Source: Rhizobium leguminosarum (GTDB taxonomy: Bacteria; Pseudomonadota; Alphaproteobacteria; Rhizobiales; Rhizobiaceae). Taken from it: a stretch of DNA of 64,000 nucleotides. Under the pieces are notes generated by a model. That model did no database searches and was not told the origin of the DNA. It saw only the letters and a list, made by a program, of their open reading frames with translations. The DNA lies in contig NZ_LWBS01000066.1 in assembly GCF_001652265.1 (NCBI RefSeq), positions 1 through 64,000 on the forward strand, given 5' to 3'. Made by a program: the position numbers and the translations under genes. Numbering within the stretch: position 1 is the stretch's first letter; each line of letters starts with the position of its first letter. Below, in pieces: positions 34,895 to 43,313 of this stretch.

Positions 34895-36097
34895 TCATGA
34901 CGATGCCTTCCTCTCGCGCTCGGCGAGTTCCGCCAGAATTTCTGCCTGGTGTTCGCCGAGACGCGGGCTCGGCCTGATATAACGCAGCGGCGTCTCCGAC
35001 AGCACCACAGGCGTCCTGACACCGGGGATGACGGTGCCGGCGGCATCCTCAAGGTCGATGCGTAGGCCGCGGGCCTGCACCTGCGGATGGGCGAACATTT
35101 CCTCGATCGTGTTGATTGCGCCTGATGGAACCGCGTTCTCTTCACAGGCCTTCAGCAGATCCGCCTTCTGCCATTTCAGCGTCTCGGTGGAGACGAGGCG
35201 GTGCACTTCGCCGCGATTGCCGACGCGGGCCTTGTTGGTGGCGAAACGCTCGTCACCGGCGATGGTCTCCAGGCCGAGGATGGTGCAGAGGCGGCGGAAC
35301 TGGCCGTCGTTTCCAACTGCGAGAATGAGATACCCGTCAGCCGTCGGCACGACCTCATAGGGCGAGATATTGGGATGGGCGTTGCCGAGGCGGGTCGGTG
35401 CCTCGCCGGAAACCAGGTAATTCATGTTCTGGTTGGCGAGCACGGCCGATTGCACATCGAGCAGGGCCATGTCGACCAACTGGCCTTCGCCTGACTTCAG
35501 GGCGTGGATCAGGGCGGCTTCGATCGCCGAGACGGCATAGATGCCGGTGAAGATATCAGCGATGGCGACGCCTGCCTTCATCGGCTGGCCGCCTGGTTCA
35601 CCAGTGATCGACATGAAGCCGGACATGCCCTGGACGATGTAGTCGTAGCCGGCGAGGCTGGCATAAGGGCCGTTCTGGCCGAAGCCGGTGATCGAGCAAT
35701 AGACGAGCTTCGGGTTCACCTTGCGCAGGCTGTCATAATCGAGCCCGTATTTGACGAGGCCGCCGACTTTGAAATTCTCGATCACCACATCGGCGGTGGA
35801 GACGAGGCGGCGGACGAGATCCTGGCCTTCGGCGCTCTTCAGGTCGGCGGTGACGGAGCGCTTGCCGCGATTGGCAGCGTGGTAATAGGCGGCCGAGAGG
35901 TTGTTGCCGTCGGCGCCCTCGACGAAGGGCGGGCCCCATTGGCGCGTATCGTCGCCGCCCTCGGGATTTTCGACCTTGATGACGTCGGCGCCGAGATCGG
36001 CGAGCATCTGTCCCGCCCAGGGGCCGGCGAGCACGCGGGCAAGCTCGATCACCCGGATGCCGGCAAGCGGCGGTTTTTTCGTCACGGTCTCCGTCAT
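34895..36097 (-). CDS. CaiB/BaiF (class III) CoA-transferase family protein
   Basis: A 400-residue class III CoA-transferase, moving CoA between organic acids. It begins MTETVTKKPPLAGIRVIELARVLAGPWAGQMLADLGADVIKVENPEGGDDTRQWGPPF, the classical N-terminus. The expected catalytic Asp lies in QLVDMALLDVQSAVLANQNMNYL near residue 215. GGAGGAAC precedes the ATG. Its stop overlaps an ATG of the following ThDP gene. The pair suggests CoA activation of a small acid followed by C-C cleavage; the acid is unknown. A degenerate palindromic repeat (36113-36160) lies just upstream. Confidence 0.93.
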   Translation of the reverse strand: MTETVTKKPPLAGIRVIELARVLAGPWAGQMLADLGADVIKVENPEGGDDTRQWGPPFVEGADGNNLSAAYYHAANRGKRSVTADLKSAEGQDLVRRLVSTADVVIENFKVGGLVKYGLDYDSLRKVNPKLVYCSITGFGQNGPYASLAGYDYIVQGMSGFMSITGEPGGQPMKAGVAIADIFTGIYAVSAIEAALIHALKSGEGQLVDMALLDVQSAVLANQNMNYLVSGEAPTRLGNAHPNISPYEVVPTADGYLILAVGNDGQFRRLCTILGLETIAGDERFATNKARVGNRGEVHRLVSTETLKWQKADLLKACEENAVPSGAINTIEEMFAHPQVQARGLRIDLEDAAGTVIPGVRTPVVLSETPLRYIRPSPRLGEHQAEILAELAERERKASS

Positions 36098-36112
36098 GTT
36101 CCTCCGGCAGGT

Positions 36113-36160
36113 TCAGAGCATTGTGCCGAAAAGTGTGAGCGGTTTTCGGAATTGTACTCT
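36113..36160. repeat. Degenerate copy of the 54-bp palindromic repeat
   Basis: It shares the core GCCGAAAAGTGTGAGCGG and TTTTCGGA with 4644-4697, but has decayed arms (CAGAGCATTGTG and ATTGTACTCT). Confidence 0.8.
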
Positions 36161-36171
36161 CATTCTTAGAT

Positions 36172-37128
36172 TTACGGCGTCCACGTCGCCTCTGATGTAT
36201 CGGATACCGGTTTCGATGCAAAGCGCCGCTCGCGCCAGAGGATATAGAAGCCAGACGCCATAATGATTATGATGCCGAGCCATTTGAGCGCGTTCGGGAA
36301 GTCGCCGAAGACCAGCCAGGCGAAGATCGTTGCCGAGACGATCTCGAAATATTGCAGCGGCGCCAGCGTTGAAGCCGGTGCTGCGCGATAAGCATAGACG
36401 CCAAGGATGCCCGATATCGCGGCCATCGCGCCGACGCCGGCGAGATAGAACCAGGCGCGGCCTTCCGGCATGACCGGATCGAAGACGTCGGAGCCGGTTC
36501 CCCGGCTGAGATAGAGCAGGATGATGCAGAAGAGCAGGCCCCAGATGCCCATCTGGAACTGCATCGACCAGGGATCCTCCCTATGCGAGAGGACGCGGGT
36601 CATCAGCGCGAAGATCGCGATACAGAAGGCGCTGACGACAGGCAGAAGAGCGATGTAGCCGACCTCTTCGAAACTCGGCTGGATGATTAGCATCGCTCCG
36701 AAGAAGCCGACGCCGCAGGCCGTGTAACGCCGCCAACCGATCATCTCCTTCAGGAAGATACCGCCGAGGATCGTCAACATGATCGGTTCGACGAAGAAGA
36801 TCGCTATTGCGTCAGCGACCGCCATGTATTTCAGCGTAGTGACGAAGGAGATCATCGAGATCGTGATGATCGCGCCGCGGATCGCGTGGAACAGGCTCTG
36901 GCGCCAGGAAAAATCGGCGAAGCTGCGCCGCCACACGACGATTGGCAGCATGCAGAGCGCTTGCACGGCGAAGCGGGCGGCGGTGATTTCGGCGGACGGG
37001 ACGGTGACGATGGCAAGCTTGGCGAAGATATCGATGATCGGCGAGAACATCACCGAGATAAACATCAGCGCAAGCCCCATCGTCACGTCGGAGGCGGACG
37101 AAACAGGGCGGGCGGAGGTGCTGTTCAT
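36172..37128 (-). CDS. EamA/DMT-family transporter
   Basis: A 318-residue membrane protein with about ten hydrophobic segments, as in two-repeat EamA permeases. The first is MGLALMFISVMFSPIIDIFAKLA, and the second half ends with ALKWLGIIIIMASGFYILWRERR. Members export amino acids, metabolites or drugs. Start 37128 (MNSTSARPVSS) has AGGGA upstream; an ATG eight codons earlier lies 10 bp after the hydrolase gene but lacks a ribosome site. It is probably cotranscribed with that gene. Confidence 0.9.
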   Translation of the reverse strand: MNSTSARPVSSASDVTMGLALMFISVMFSPIIDIFAKLAIVTVPSAEITAARFAVQALCMLPIVVWRRSFADFSWRQSLFHAIRGAIITISMISFVTTLKYMAVADAIAIFFVEPIMLTILGGIFLKEMIGWRRYTACGVGFFGAMLIIQPSFEEVGYIALLPVVSAFCIAIFALMTRVLSHREDPWSMQFQMGIWGLLFCIILLYLSRGTGSDVFDPVMPEGRAWFYLAGVGAMAAISGILGVYAYRAAPASTLAPLQYFEIVSATIFAWLVFGDFPNALKWLGIIIIMASGFYILWRERRFASKPVSDTSEATWTP

Positions 37129-37161
37129 GATGAAATCCCTGTCACTCAGCATATTGGTCGC

Positions 37162-38091
37162 TCAGGATCCTGCGACGGCCCTGTCGCACCAGTCCGCGAA
37201 GGCTGCGATCGTCGCATCCGCGCCGATCTCATTCAGTGTTTCGTGACGCATGTCCTGATATATCTCAGTGCTGATACGGGAGAAGCCTTGTCCTTTCAAA
37301 TGGTTTGACAGCCAGAGCAGGGCTTTTCCACGCTCCGTCGCAGGATCGTGCCCGCCTCCGACGAGATGGATCGGCATGTCCCGCGGCAGCCGGTCGAGGT
37401 GGGTTTTCTGCGGCGCGCGGAAGGTCAGCTCGAAGAGATCGAGCCAGAGAGAGACTGAGGCGTCGAAGCCGCAGAGCGGATCGGTGACATACTTGTCGAC
37501 TTCATCGGAAAGACGCGACAGCCAGTCGAACTCGGTGCGGCGGCCGGGAATGGATTTGCCCCAGGTGCCGAAGGTAAGCTTCGGCAGCAGGCCGCTCGGC
37601 ACGTCGGAGCCCTTCAGCATGCGCTCGGCAAGCAGGATCGCCTGGGCGGCTCGGCCGGCAAGACCGACGGCGAAATTCGAATTCCAGATGGCGACGGCGT
37701 CGAAGTCGGCCGGAGCCGTGACGGCAGCGTTGAGGGCGATGAGGCCGCCCATCGAATGGCCGAAGAGGATCACAGGCAGGCCGGGATGGCGGAAGGCCGC
37801 ATAGCCGCGCATAGCGATGACGTCGCCGGCCACCTTTTCGACCCCGCCCCGCCGGGCAAAGCGACCGATCGGCGCATCGGGTGCCGTCGTCTCGCCGTGG
37901 CCTCGGTGATCATGGGCATAGACGTGATAGCCGCGCACCGCCATCGCCTCGGCAAAGGAGCGGTATCGTTTCGAATGTTCGGCCAAGCCGTGCGATATCA
38001 ACAGGATGCCGCGTGCTGCAGCTTCGGCCCTGGCATGGTGATAGGCCAGCGACGCCCCAGGCACGGCGAGCCTTTGCGTTTCAGCAAACAT
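37162..38091 (-). CDS. Alpha/beta hydrolase, lysophospholipase/monoacylglycerol lipase type
   Basis: A 309-residue serine hydrolase of the Hydrolase_4 type. The oxyanion region is LLISHGLAEHSKRYRSFAEAMAVRGYHVYAHDHRGHGET and the nucleophile elbow is GHSMGG (Ser near residue 113). The acid is probably the Asp in HLVGGGHDPATERG and the base the His in YQDMRHETLNE. HGLAEHSKRY and DHRGHG match PldB/monoacylglycerol lipase proteins acting on lysolipids or monoglycerides. No signal peptide, so cytosolic or membrane-associated. Confidence 0.92.
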   Translation of the reverse strand: MFAETQRLAVPGASLAYHHARAEAAARGILLISHGLAEHSKRYRSFAEAMAVRGYHVYAHDHRGHGETTAPDAPIGRFARRGGVEKVAGDVIAMRGYAAFRHPGLPVILFGHSMGGLIALNAAVTAPADFDAVAIWNSNFAVGLAGRAAQAILLAERMLKGSDVPSGLLPKLTFGTWGKSIPGRRTEFDWLSRLSDEVDKYVTDPLCGFDASVSLWLDLFELTFRAPQKTHLDRLPRDMPIHLVGGGHDPATERGKALLWLSNHLKGQGFSRISTEIYQDMRHETLNEIGADATIAAFADWCDRAVAGS

Positions 38092-38249
38092 ATGGATCCT
38101 CCCGGCGGCAACAGACCAGATCGCTGGGTAATTGCAACATGGGTGCTTGATTATCCGACAATAAATTGCGGCCCTGTTGCGATTCAGGGTTGCGGCGTTT
38201 CGATCTTCGTGCTTATTTGTTCCTGTATTGTTCTTTTTTGGGGGTTGAA

Positions 38250-38990
38250 ATGAGCAGCATGCAGTTGCGTACCTTGACGTTTGCCGTGTCGATGGTTGTT
38301 GCCGGCGCCGGCGTGGCGCAGGAGGCCGGCGGGCGCACCCGCTTCATTCTGGCGGCGAGCTGGCAGCCGGCCTTTTGTCAGACGAACCAGAAGAAGGCCG
38401 AGTGTGCGAGCCAGACAGGCGAGCGCCCCGACGCGACGAACTTCTCGTTGCACGGGCTCTGGCCGATGCGGGAGGATTATTGCGGCGTGAGCGCCGAGCA
38501 GAAGACCGCCGACAAGGATGGCGACTGGAACAAGCTGCCGGAGGTCACGCTTGCGGCGGAGACGCAGGCGGCGCTCGCAAAGGCGATGCCCGGCACCCAA
38601 TCCGATCTGGAACGGCATGAGTGGGTGAAGCATGGCACCTGCACGAAGATGAGCGCCGACGACTATTTCGGCGTCGGCGTGCACCTGGTGGGCGCACTCA
38701 ACGCGTCGGCCGTGCGCGATCTCTTCGCTGCCAATATCGGCAAGCCGGTCAAGTCCGAAGCGATCAAGGCGGCTTTCGACAAGAGTTTCGGGCCCGGTGC
38801 CGGCGACCGCGTCAAGATGAGCTGCCGGCGGGCCGGCAATATCAGGATGATCAGCGAGCTGACGATCGGGCTTTCGGAAGCCGCCGGAGCGGCATCGGCG
38901 AAAAGTGCCGGGCTTGCCGATCTGATCCAGGGTGCTGGAAAAACCTCGTTCGGCTGCGACGAGGGCGTCGTCGACGCTGCGGGCTTTTGA
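38250..38990 (+). CDS. Secreted RNase T2-family ribonuclease
   Basis: A 246-residue protein with a signal peptide at about 1-22 (MSSMQLRTLTFAVSMVVAGAGV, cleavage near AQEAGG), so periplasmic or extracellular. It carries both active-site segments of RNase T2 enzymes, FSLHGLWPMRED (CAS I) and HEWVKHGTCTKM (CAS II), each with a catalytic His. It cleaves RNA through 2',3'-cyclic phosphates and may scavenge nucleotides. GGGGG precedes the ATG. Cysteines near 44, 53, 90 and 135 could pair in the periplasm. It is monocistronic, and ettA follows 98 bp later. Confidence 0.95.
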   Translation: MSSMQLRTLTFAVSMVVAGAGVAQEAGGRTRFILAASWQPAFCQTNQKKAECASQTGERPDATNFSLHGLWPMREDYCGVSAEQKTADKDGDWNKLPEVTLAAETQAALAKAMPGTQSDLERHEWVKHGTCTKMSADDYFGVGVHLVGALNASAVRDLFAANIGKPVKSEAIKAAFDKSFGPGAGDRVKMSCRRAGNIRMISELTIGLSEAAGAASAKSAGLADLIQGAGKTSFGCDEGVVDAAGF

Positions 38991-39088
38991 CCGGAAATCC
39001 TGAGTAAACCGGGTTTCGGCGTTGCCCGGAGGCGCTGTTTCGCCTACATAGCGGCACAATCAAAGTTTCCCGCCCGGAGCAGCGCAGC

Positions 39089-40738
39089 ATGGCACGTCAG
39101 TTCATCTATCATATGTCCGGCCTTAACAAGGCCTATGGCAACAAGAAGATCCTGGAGAATATCCACCTTTCGTTCTACCCGGATGCCAAGATCGGTATCC
39201 TTGGTCCGAACGGCGCGGGTAAATCCACCGTGCTGCGCATCATCGCAGGCCAAGACAAGGAGTATACCGGCGAAGCCTGGCTCGCCGAAGGTGCGACGGT
39301 CGGCTACCTCGAGCAGGAGCCGCACCTCGATGCAAACAAGACGGTGTTCGAGAACGTCATGGAAGGCGTTGCCTCCAAGACGGCTGTCCTCGATCGTTAC
39401 AACGAATTGATGATGAACTATTCCGATGAAACGGCGGAAGAGGGCGCCAAGCTTCAGGACGTCATCGATAGCCAGAACCTCTGGGATCTGGAAAGCCAGG
39501 TCGAAATGGCGATGGAAGCGCTACGCTGCCCGCCGCGCGACGCCGATGTCACCAGCCTTTCGGGTGGCGAGCGACGCCGTGTCGCGCTCTGCCGCCTGCT
39601 GCTTTCGCAGCCGGATCTGCTGCTGCTCGACGAACCGACCAACCACCTGGACGCCGAAACCATCGCCTGGCTTGAAAAACATCTGCGCGACTATCCGGGC
39701 GCCGTGATGATGATTACCCACGATCGCTACTTCCTGGACAACGTCACCGGATGGATCCTCGAACTCGACCGCGGCCGTGGCATTCCCTACGAAGGCAACT
39801 ACTCGGCCTACCTGCAGGCGAAAGCCAAGCGCATGCTGCAGGAAAGCCGCGAAGACGCGTCGCGCCAGAAGGCGATCAGCCGCGAACAGGAATGGATCGC
39901 GTCCAGCCCGAAGGCTCGTCAGGCCAAATCCAAGGCGCGTATCAAGTCCTACGAGCAGCTGGTGGATGCCGCCGAAAAGCAGCGGCCCGGCGACGCGCAG
40001 ATCATCATCCCGGTCAGCGAGCGCCTCGGCCAGGTGGTCATCGAGATGGACGGCATCACCAAGGGCTTCGAGGGCCGCACGCTGATCAACGACCTGTCGA
40101 TCAAACTGCCGCCAGGCGGCATCGTCGGCATCATCGGCCCGAACGGCGCCGGTAAGACGACGCTATTCAGGATGATCACCGGCCAGGAAACGCCGGATGG
40201 CGGTTCGATCCGCATCGGCGAGACCGTGCATCTCGGTTATGTCGACCAGAGCCGTGACACCCTTGCGGCGGACAAGACGGTCTGGGAGGAAGTCTCCGGC
40301 GGCGCCGAAATCATCAAGCTCGGCAAATTCGACATGAACTCCCGTGCCTATTGCGGCGCCTTCAACTTCAAGGGCGGCGATCAGCAGCAGAAGGTCGGCA
40401 ATCTCTCCGGTGGTCAGCGCAACCGTGTTCACCTTGCCAAGATGCTGAAGGCCGGCGGCAACGTTCTGCTGCTCGACGAACCGACCAACGACCTCGATAC
40501 GGAAACGCTGGGTGCGTTGGAAAACGCGCTGGAAAACTTCGCCGGCTGCGCCATCATCATCAGCCATGATCGCATGTTCCTCGACCGTCTGGCGACGCAT
40601 ATTCTCGCTTTCGAAGGCGACGGCCATGTCGAATGGTTCGAAGGCAACTTCGAGGATTATGAACAGGACAAGGTTCGTCGTCTCGGCCCCGACGCCCTCA
40701 ACCCGGGCAGCCAGGCCCATAAGCGCCTGACACGCTGA
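39089..40738 (+). CDS. ettA: Energy-dependent translational throttle protein EttA (ABC-F ATPase)
   Basis: A 549-residue ABC-F protein with two ATPase domains in one chain and no membrane segments. Walker A motifs are GPNGAGKST (near 39) and GPNGAGKTT (near 351); signatures are SLSGGERRRVAL and NLSGGQRNRVHL; Walker B motifs are LLLLDEPTNHLD and VLLLDEPTNDLD. The arm inserted in domain 1 and the linker with ASSPKARQAKSKARI match EttA, which binds the ribosomal E site and gates the first peptide bond according to ATP level. Length and linker fit EttA rather than Uup or RbbA. GGAG precedes the ATG, and a terminator follows at 40763. Confidence 0.97.
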   Translation: MARQFIYHMSGLNKAYGNKKILENIHLSFYPDAKIGILGPNGAGKSTVLRIIAGQDKEYTGEAWLAEGATVGYLEQEPHLDANKTVFENVMEGVASKTAVLDRYNELMMNYSDETAEEGAKLQDVIDSQNLWDLESQVEMAMEALRCPPRDADVTSLSGGERRRVALCRLLLSQPDLLLLDEPTNHLDAETIAWLEKHLRDYPGAVMMITHDRYFLDNVTGWILELDRGRGIPYEGNYSAYLQAKAKRMLQESREDASRQKAISREQEWIASSPKARQAKSKARIKSYEQLVDAAEKQRPGDAQIIIPVSERLGQVVIEMDGITKGFEGRTLINDLSIKLPPGGIVGIIGPNGAGKTTLFRMITGQETPDGGSIRIGETVHLGYVDQSRDTLAADKTVWEEVSGGAEIIKLGKFDMNSRAYCGAFNFKGGDQQQKVGNLSGGQRNRVHLAKMLKAGGNVLLLDEPTNDLDTETLGALENALENFAGCAIIISHDRMFLDRLATHILAFEGDGHVEWFEGNFEDYEQDKVRRLGPDALNPGSQAHKRLTR

Positions 40739-40762
40739 TTTCACCCATTTTTCGTTTGTGAG

Positions 40763-40787
40763 AGCCCCGGTTCGCTGGGGCTTTTTC
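40763..40787 (+). terminator. Intrinsic terminator of ettA
   Basis: AGCCCC (40763-40768) pairs with GGGGCT (40777-40782), followed by T4. The stem is short but GC-rich. Confidence 0.8.
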
Positions 40788-40865
40788 ATGTCGGGCTCTG
40801 TCGCAATCTGAGCAGGCAATTTCGTGGAGAGAGTGAATTGCCGCTTGCCACTACTTTTCAAATCA

Positions 40866-40883
40866 CATAAACATATCTTTATG
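40866..40883. promoter_or_regulatory. 18-bp palindromic operator before the ArsR-methyltransferase/metF operon
   Basis: CATAAACATATCTTTATG differs by one base from the perfect palindrome upstream of metH (789-806). It ends 17 bp before the regulator's ATG, a position suited to autorepression. Confidence 0.87.
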
Positions 40884-40900
40884 TCTTGATTGGATTAGAG

Positions 40901-41926
40901 ATGAGCGAACCGTTGAAGCTTGGACTGGATGCGCTGGTGGACGTCTTGAAGGCGGCCGGCGAGCCCACGCGCCTGCGTCTTCTGGCGCTTCTTGACGGCG
41001 GCGACCTGACGGTCACCGATCTTACCGAAATTCTCGGCCAGTCCCAGCCCCGCATCTCCCGCCATCTGAAGCTTCTCGGCGAGGCCGAACTGATCGAACG
41101 CTATCAGGAGGGCGCCTGGGCCTATTTCCGCCTCAAGCAGGACGGCAAGGCCGCCATGCTGGTGCGGGCGCTGCTCAAGCATGTCTCTGAGAACGATCCG
41201 ACCATCCTTCGCGACGGCGAGCGGCTGTCGCAGGTCAAGCGTCAGCGCGCCGAGCGGGCGCAAGCCTATTTCAGCCGCAACGCGGCCGAATGGGACGAGC
41301 TTCGCCGCCTGCATGCGGCCGATGAGGAGGTCGACGCCGCGGTCATCCGGCTGCTCGGCAGCCAGCCGATCGACTCGCTGCTCGATCTCGGCACCGGCAC
41401 CGGCCGCATCCTCGAACTCCTGTCCGGGCTCTACCGCCGGGCGACCGGCGTCGATGCCAGCCGCGACATGCTGAGCGTGGCGCGCGCCAATCTCGACAAG
41501 TCCCGCATCACCAAGGCCACCGTGCGCCACGCCGACATCCTGAATCTGCCGTTCGAGGGACAGGATTTCGATCTGGTGACGATCCATCAGGTGCTGCATT
41601 TCTTCGATCAGCCAGAGATTGCGATCGCGGAAGCGGCGCGCATGCTCCGGCCGGGCGGCCGGCTCGTGGTCATCGACCTGGCGCCCCACACGCTCGAATA
41701 TCTCCGCGACGAGCATGCGCATGTCCGTCTCGGCTTTTCGCACCAGGCGATGTCCGACTGGTTGCGCAAGGCCGGGCTCGACGTCGAGCAGGTCGTCGAT
41801 CTTCATCCGGGTCAGCAGGCCGGGCAGGGGTTGACGGTCACCGTCTGGCTCGCGCGCGATCCGAGGCGCCTCATGGCTTCGCAGACGAGCGAAGGCGCCG
41901 AACCTACATTTGCCGGGAGGGTATGA
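40901..41926 (+). CDS. ArsR-family regulator fused to a SAM-dependent methyltransferase domain (SahR/SamR-like)
   Basis: A 341-residue protein. ArsR-type winged helix: residues 5-90 (LKAAGEPTRLRLLALLDGGDLTVTDLTEILGQSQPRISRHLKLLGEAELIERYQEGAWAYFRL), with no ArsR metal cysteines. Class I methyltransferase fold: about 130-320 (motif I SLLDLGTGTGRILELL; DLVTIHQVLHFF; MLRPGGRLVVIDLAPH). Fused regulators of this kind (SahR/SamR in Proteobacteria) control the SAM cycle by sensing S-adenosylhomocysteine or SAM. Position beside metF and a near-perfect operator shared with metH support that. Whether the domain still methylates anything is unknown. ATG 40901 is preferred; an earlier TTG at 40886 abuts the operator. 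Confidence 0.92.
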   Translation: MSEPLKLGLDALVDVLKAAGEPTRLRLLALLDGGDLTVTDLTEILGQSQPRISRHLKLLGEAELIERYQEGAWAYFRLKQDGKAAMLVRALLKHVSENDPTILRDGERLSQVKRQRAERAQAYFSRNAAEWDELRRLHAADEEVDAAVIRLLGSQPIDSLLDLGTGTGRILELLSGLYRRATGVDASRDMLSVARANLDKSRITKATVRHADILNLPFEGQDFDLVTIHQVLHFFDQPEIAIAEAARMLRPGGRLVVIDLAPHTLEYLRDEHAHVRLGFSHQAMSDWLRKAGLDVEQVVDLHPGQQAGQGLTVTVWLARDPRRLMASQTSEGAEPTFAGRV

Positions 41927-41927
41927 C

Positions 41928-42833
41928 ATGGCTTTGAAGAACGAAGCACGCGGCCGCAACGACATCAGAGTCTCTTTCGAATTCTTCCCGCCGAAATCGG
42001 AGGAGATGGAAGGACAGCTCTGGCATGCCGTTAGCCTGTTGCAGGACTGGGACCCGGATTTCGTCTCGGTGACCTATGGCGCCGGCGGCACCACCAAGGC
42101 GCCGACACTCTCCACCGTCACGCGCTTCCTCTCGCAGACGCCGCTTGCCACCGCCTCGCATCTCACCTGCGTCGGTGCAACGAAGGAGGAGACCCATCAG
42201 ATGGTCGACACCTTCCGCAAGGCCGGCGTGACGCATTTCGTGGCGCTGCGCGGCGATGCGCCCGGCGGTGCCGGCGCGCCATACCAGCCGCATCCCGGCG
42301 GTTATGCCAATGCGGCGGAGCTGGTGGCTGGCCTCAAAGAAATCGGCGATTTCGAGATTTCGGTTTCCGCCTATCCGGAAAAACACCCGGAAAGCCGCGA
42401 CACGGCGGCCGATATCGATATGCTGAAGCGCAAGGCCGACAATGGCGCCGACCGGGCGCTGACGCAGTTCTTCTTCGACAACGATAATTTCGAGCGCTAC
42501 CTGGAACGGGTGCGCGGTGCCGGCATCTCGATCCCCGTTGTGCCCGGCATCATGCCGATCCAGAACCTGACGCAGCTGAAGCGTTTCGCCGGGGCCTGCG
42601 GCACTGTTATCCCCGCCTTTCTCGACGAGCGCTTTGCGGGCTTCGACGACAAGCCCGAGGAGCGGGCGAAGGTCGCCGCCGAAGTCGCTGCCGAACAGAT
42701 CGAAGATCTCGTCCGGCGCGGCATCCACGACTTCCATCTCTATACGATGAACCGTGCGCCGCTGGTTTCCGCCGTGCTCGACAATCTCGGCCTCTCCCGC
42801 CGGCAAACAAAAAGTGCTGGCGCAGCCGCCTGA
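41928..42833 (+). CDS. metF: 5,10-methylenetetrahydrofolate reductase
   Basis: A 301-residue flavoprotein reducing 5,10-methylene-THF to 5-methyl-THF, the methyl donor for MetH. The N-terminus has VSFEFFPPKSEEME with the catalytic Glu. Further motifs are FVSVTYGAGG, THFVALRGDAPGG, ISVSAYPEKHPES and ALTQFFFDNDNFERYL, all typical of MetF. The start is ATG 41928, two bases after the regulator's stop and preceded by GGGAGGG, so the two genes form an operon. Control by the palindrome at 40866-40883 would tie methyl-THF supply to the metH locus. Confidence 0.97.
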   Translation: MALKNEARGRNDIRVSFEFFPPKSEEMEGQLWHAVSLLQDWDPDFVSVTYGAGGTTKAPTLSTVTRFLSQTPLATASHLTCVGATKEETHQMVDTFRKAGVTHFVALRGDAPGGAGAPYQPHPGGYANAAELVAGLKEIGDFEISVSAYPEKHPESRDTAADIDMLKRKADNGADRALTQFFFDNDNFERYLERVRGAGISIPVVPGIMPIQNLTQLKRFAGACGTVIPAFLDERFAGFDDKPEERAKVAAEVAAEQIEDLVRRGIHDFHLYTMNRAPLVSAVLDNLGLSRRQTKSAGAAA

Positions 42834-42868
42834 TCTTTGCGTGTCTGAAGGACGCGCGGCGCTGTAAA
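42834..42868. repeat. Truncated copy of the GCGTCC...CTGTAG palindromic repeat
   Basis: CTTTGCGTGTCTGAAGGACGCGCGGC-type sequence then GCTGTA resembles 707-752 and 57195-57237. It abuts the metF stop codon. Confidence 0.7.
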
Positions 42869-42872
42869 AGTG

Positions 42873-42907
42873 AAAAGCGCATGTCGGGCGGGACATGCGC
42901 TTTTTCG
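42873..42907 (+). terminator. Intrinsic terminator of metF
   Basis: AAAAGCGCATGTC (42873-42885) pairs perfectly with GACATGCGCTTTT (42892-42904), followed by further T residues. A 13-bp stem. Confidence 0.92.
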
Positions 42908-42973
42908 TTGGCGGACTGATCAGCTATTCAGGAGTTTAGGCACTATCAGTCGTCATACTTTCGCCGGCCGGCT

Positions 42974-43051
42974 TCAGATGAAGAGCATGGACAAGACGAA
43001 AGCAAACGCTGCACTGACCAACAGAACATTCAAGGATTGCGTGAGTCCCAT
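42974..43051 (-). CDS. Putative 25-residue single-span membrane peptide
   Basis: A very short frame on the minus strand encodes 25 residues starting MGLTQSLNVLLVSAAFAFVL and ending SMLFI. Almost the whole peptide is one hydrophobic helix with a polar N-terminus. The start has an excellent ribosome site (GAGGAGA, about six bases before ATG), which is unlikely by chance in non-coding DNA. The stop is TGA at 42974-42976. It lies in a 480-bp gap between metF and a DMT transporter. Function unknown; small membrane peptides often adjust transporters or sensor kinases. The plus-strand frame here lacks a ribosome site. Confidence 0.62.
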   Translation of the reverse strand: MGLTQSLNVLLVSAAFAFVLSMLFI

Positions 43052-43313
43052 GTCTGTCTCCTCGCGTTAACCGGCCGATAATATGTCTGAAATATGTCGG
43101 TTGGGAAGCAGATCTTATGCTGCGCTGCAGAACGGTTCGGTGGATAAGTCGAATAGTGCTCTTGCAAAGCTTTGAAATAAATCAATAATTTTCAACAAAA
43201 TTTTGTTCACACAATTTAACATGCCGTTAAATCAGGCGATTGTGGATTTACCTATGCGTCTAAAACATGGCGGAGCGGCAATCGGTTGAAAACATACGAA
43301 ATTCGCAACCGGG

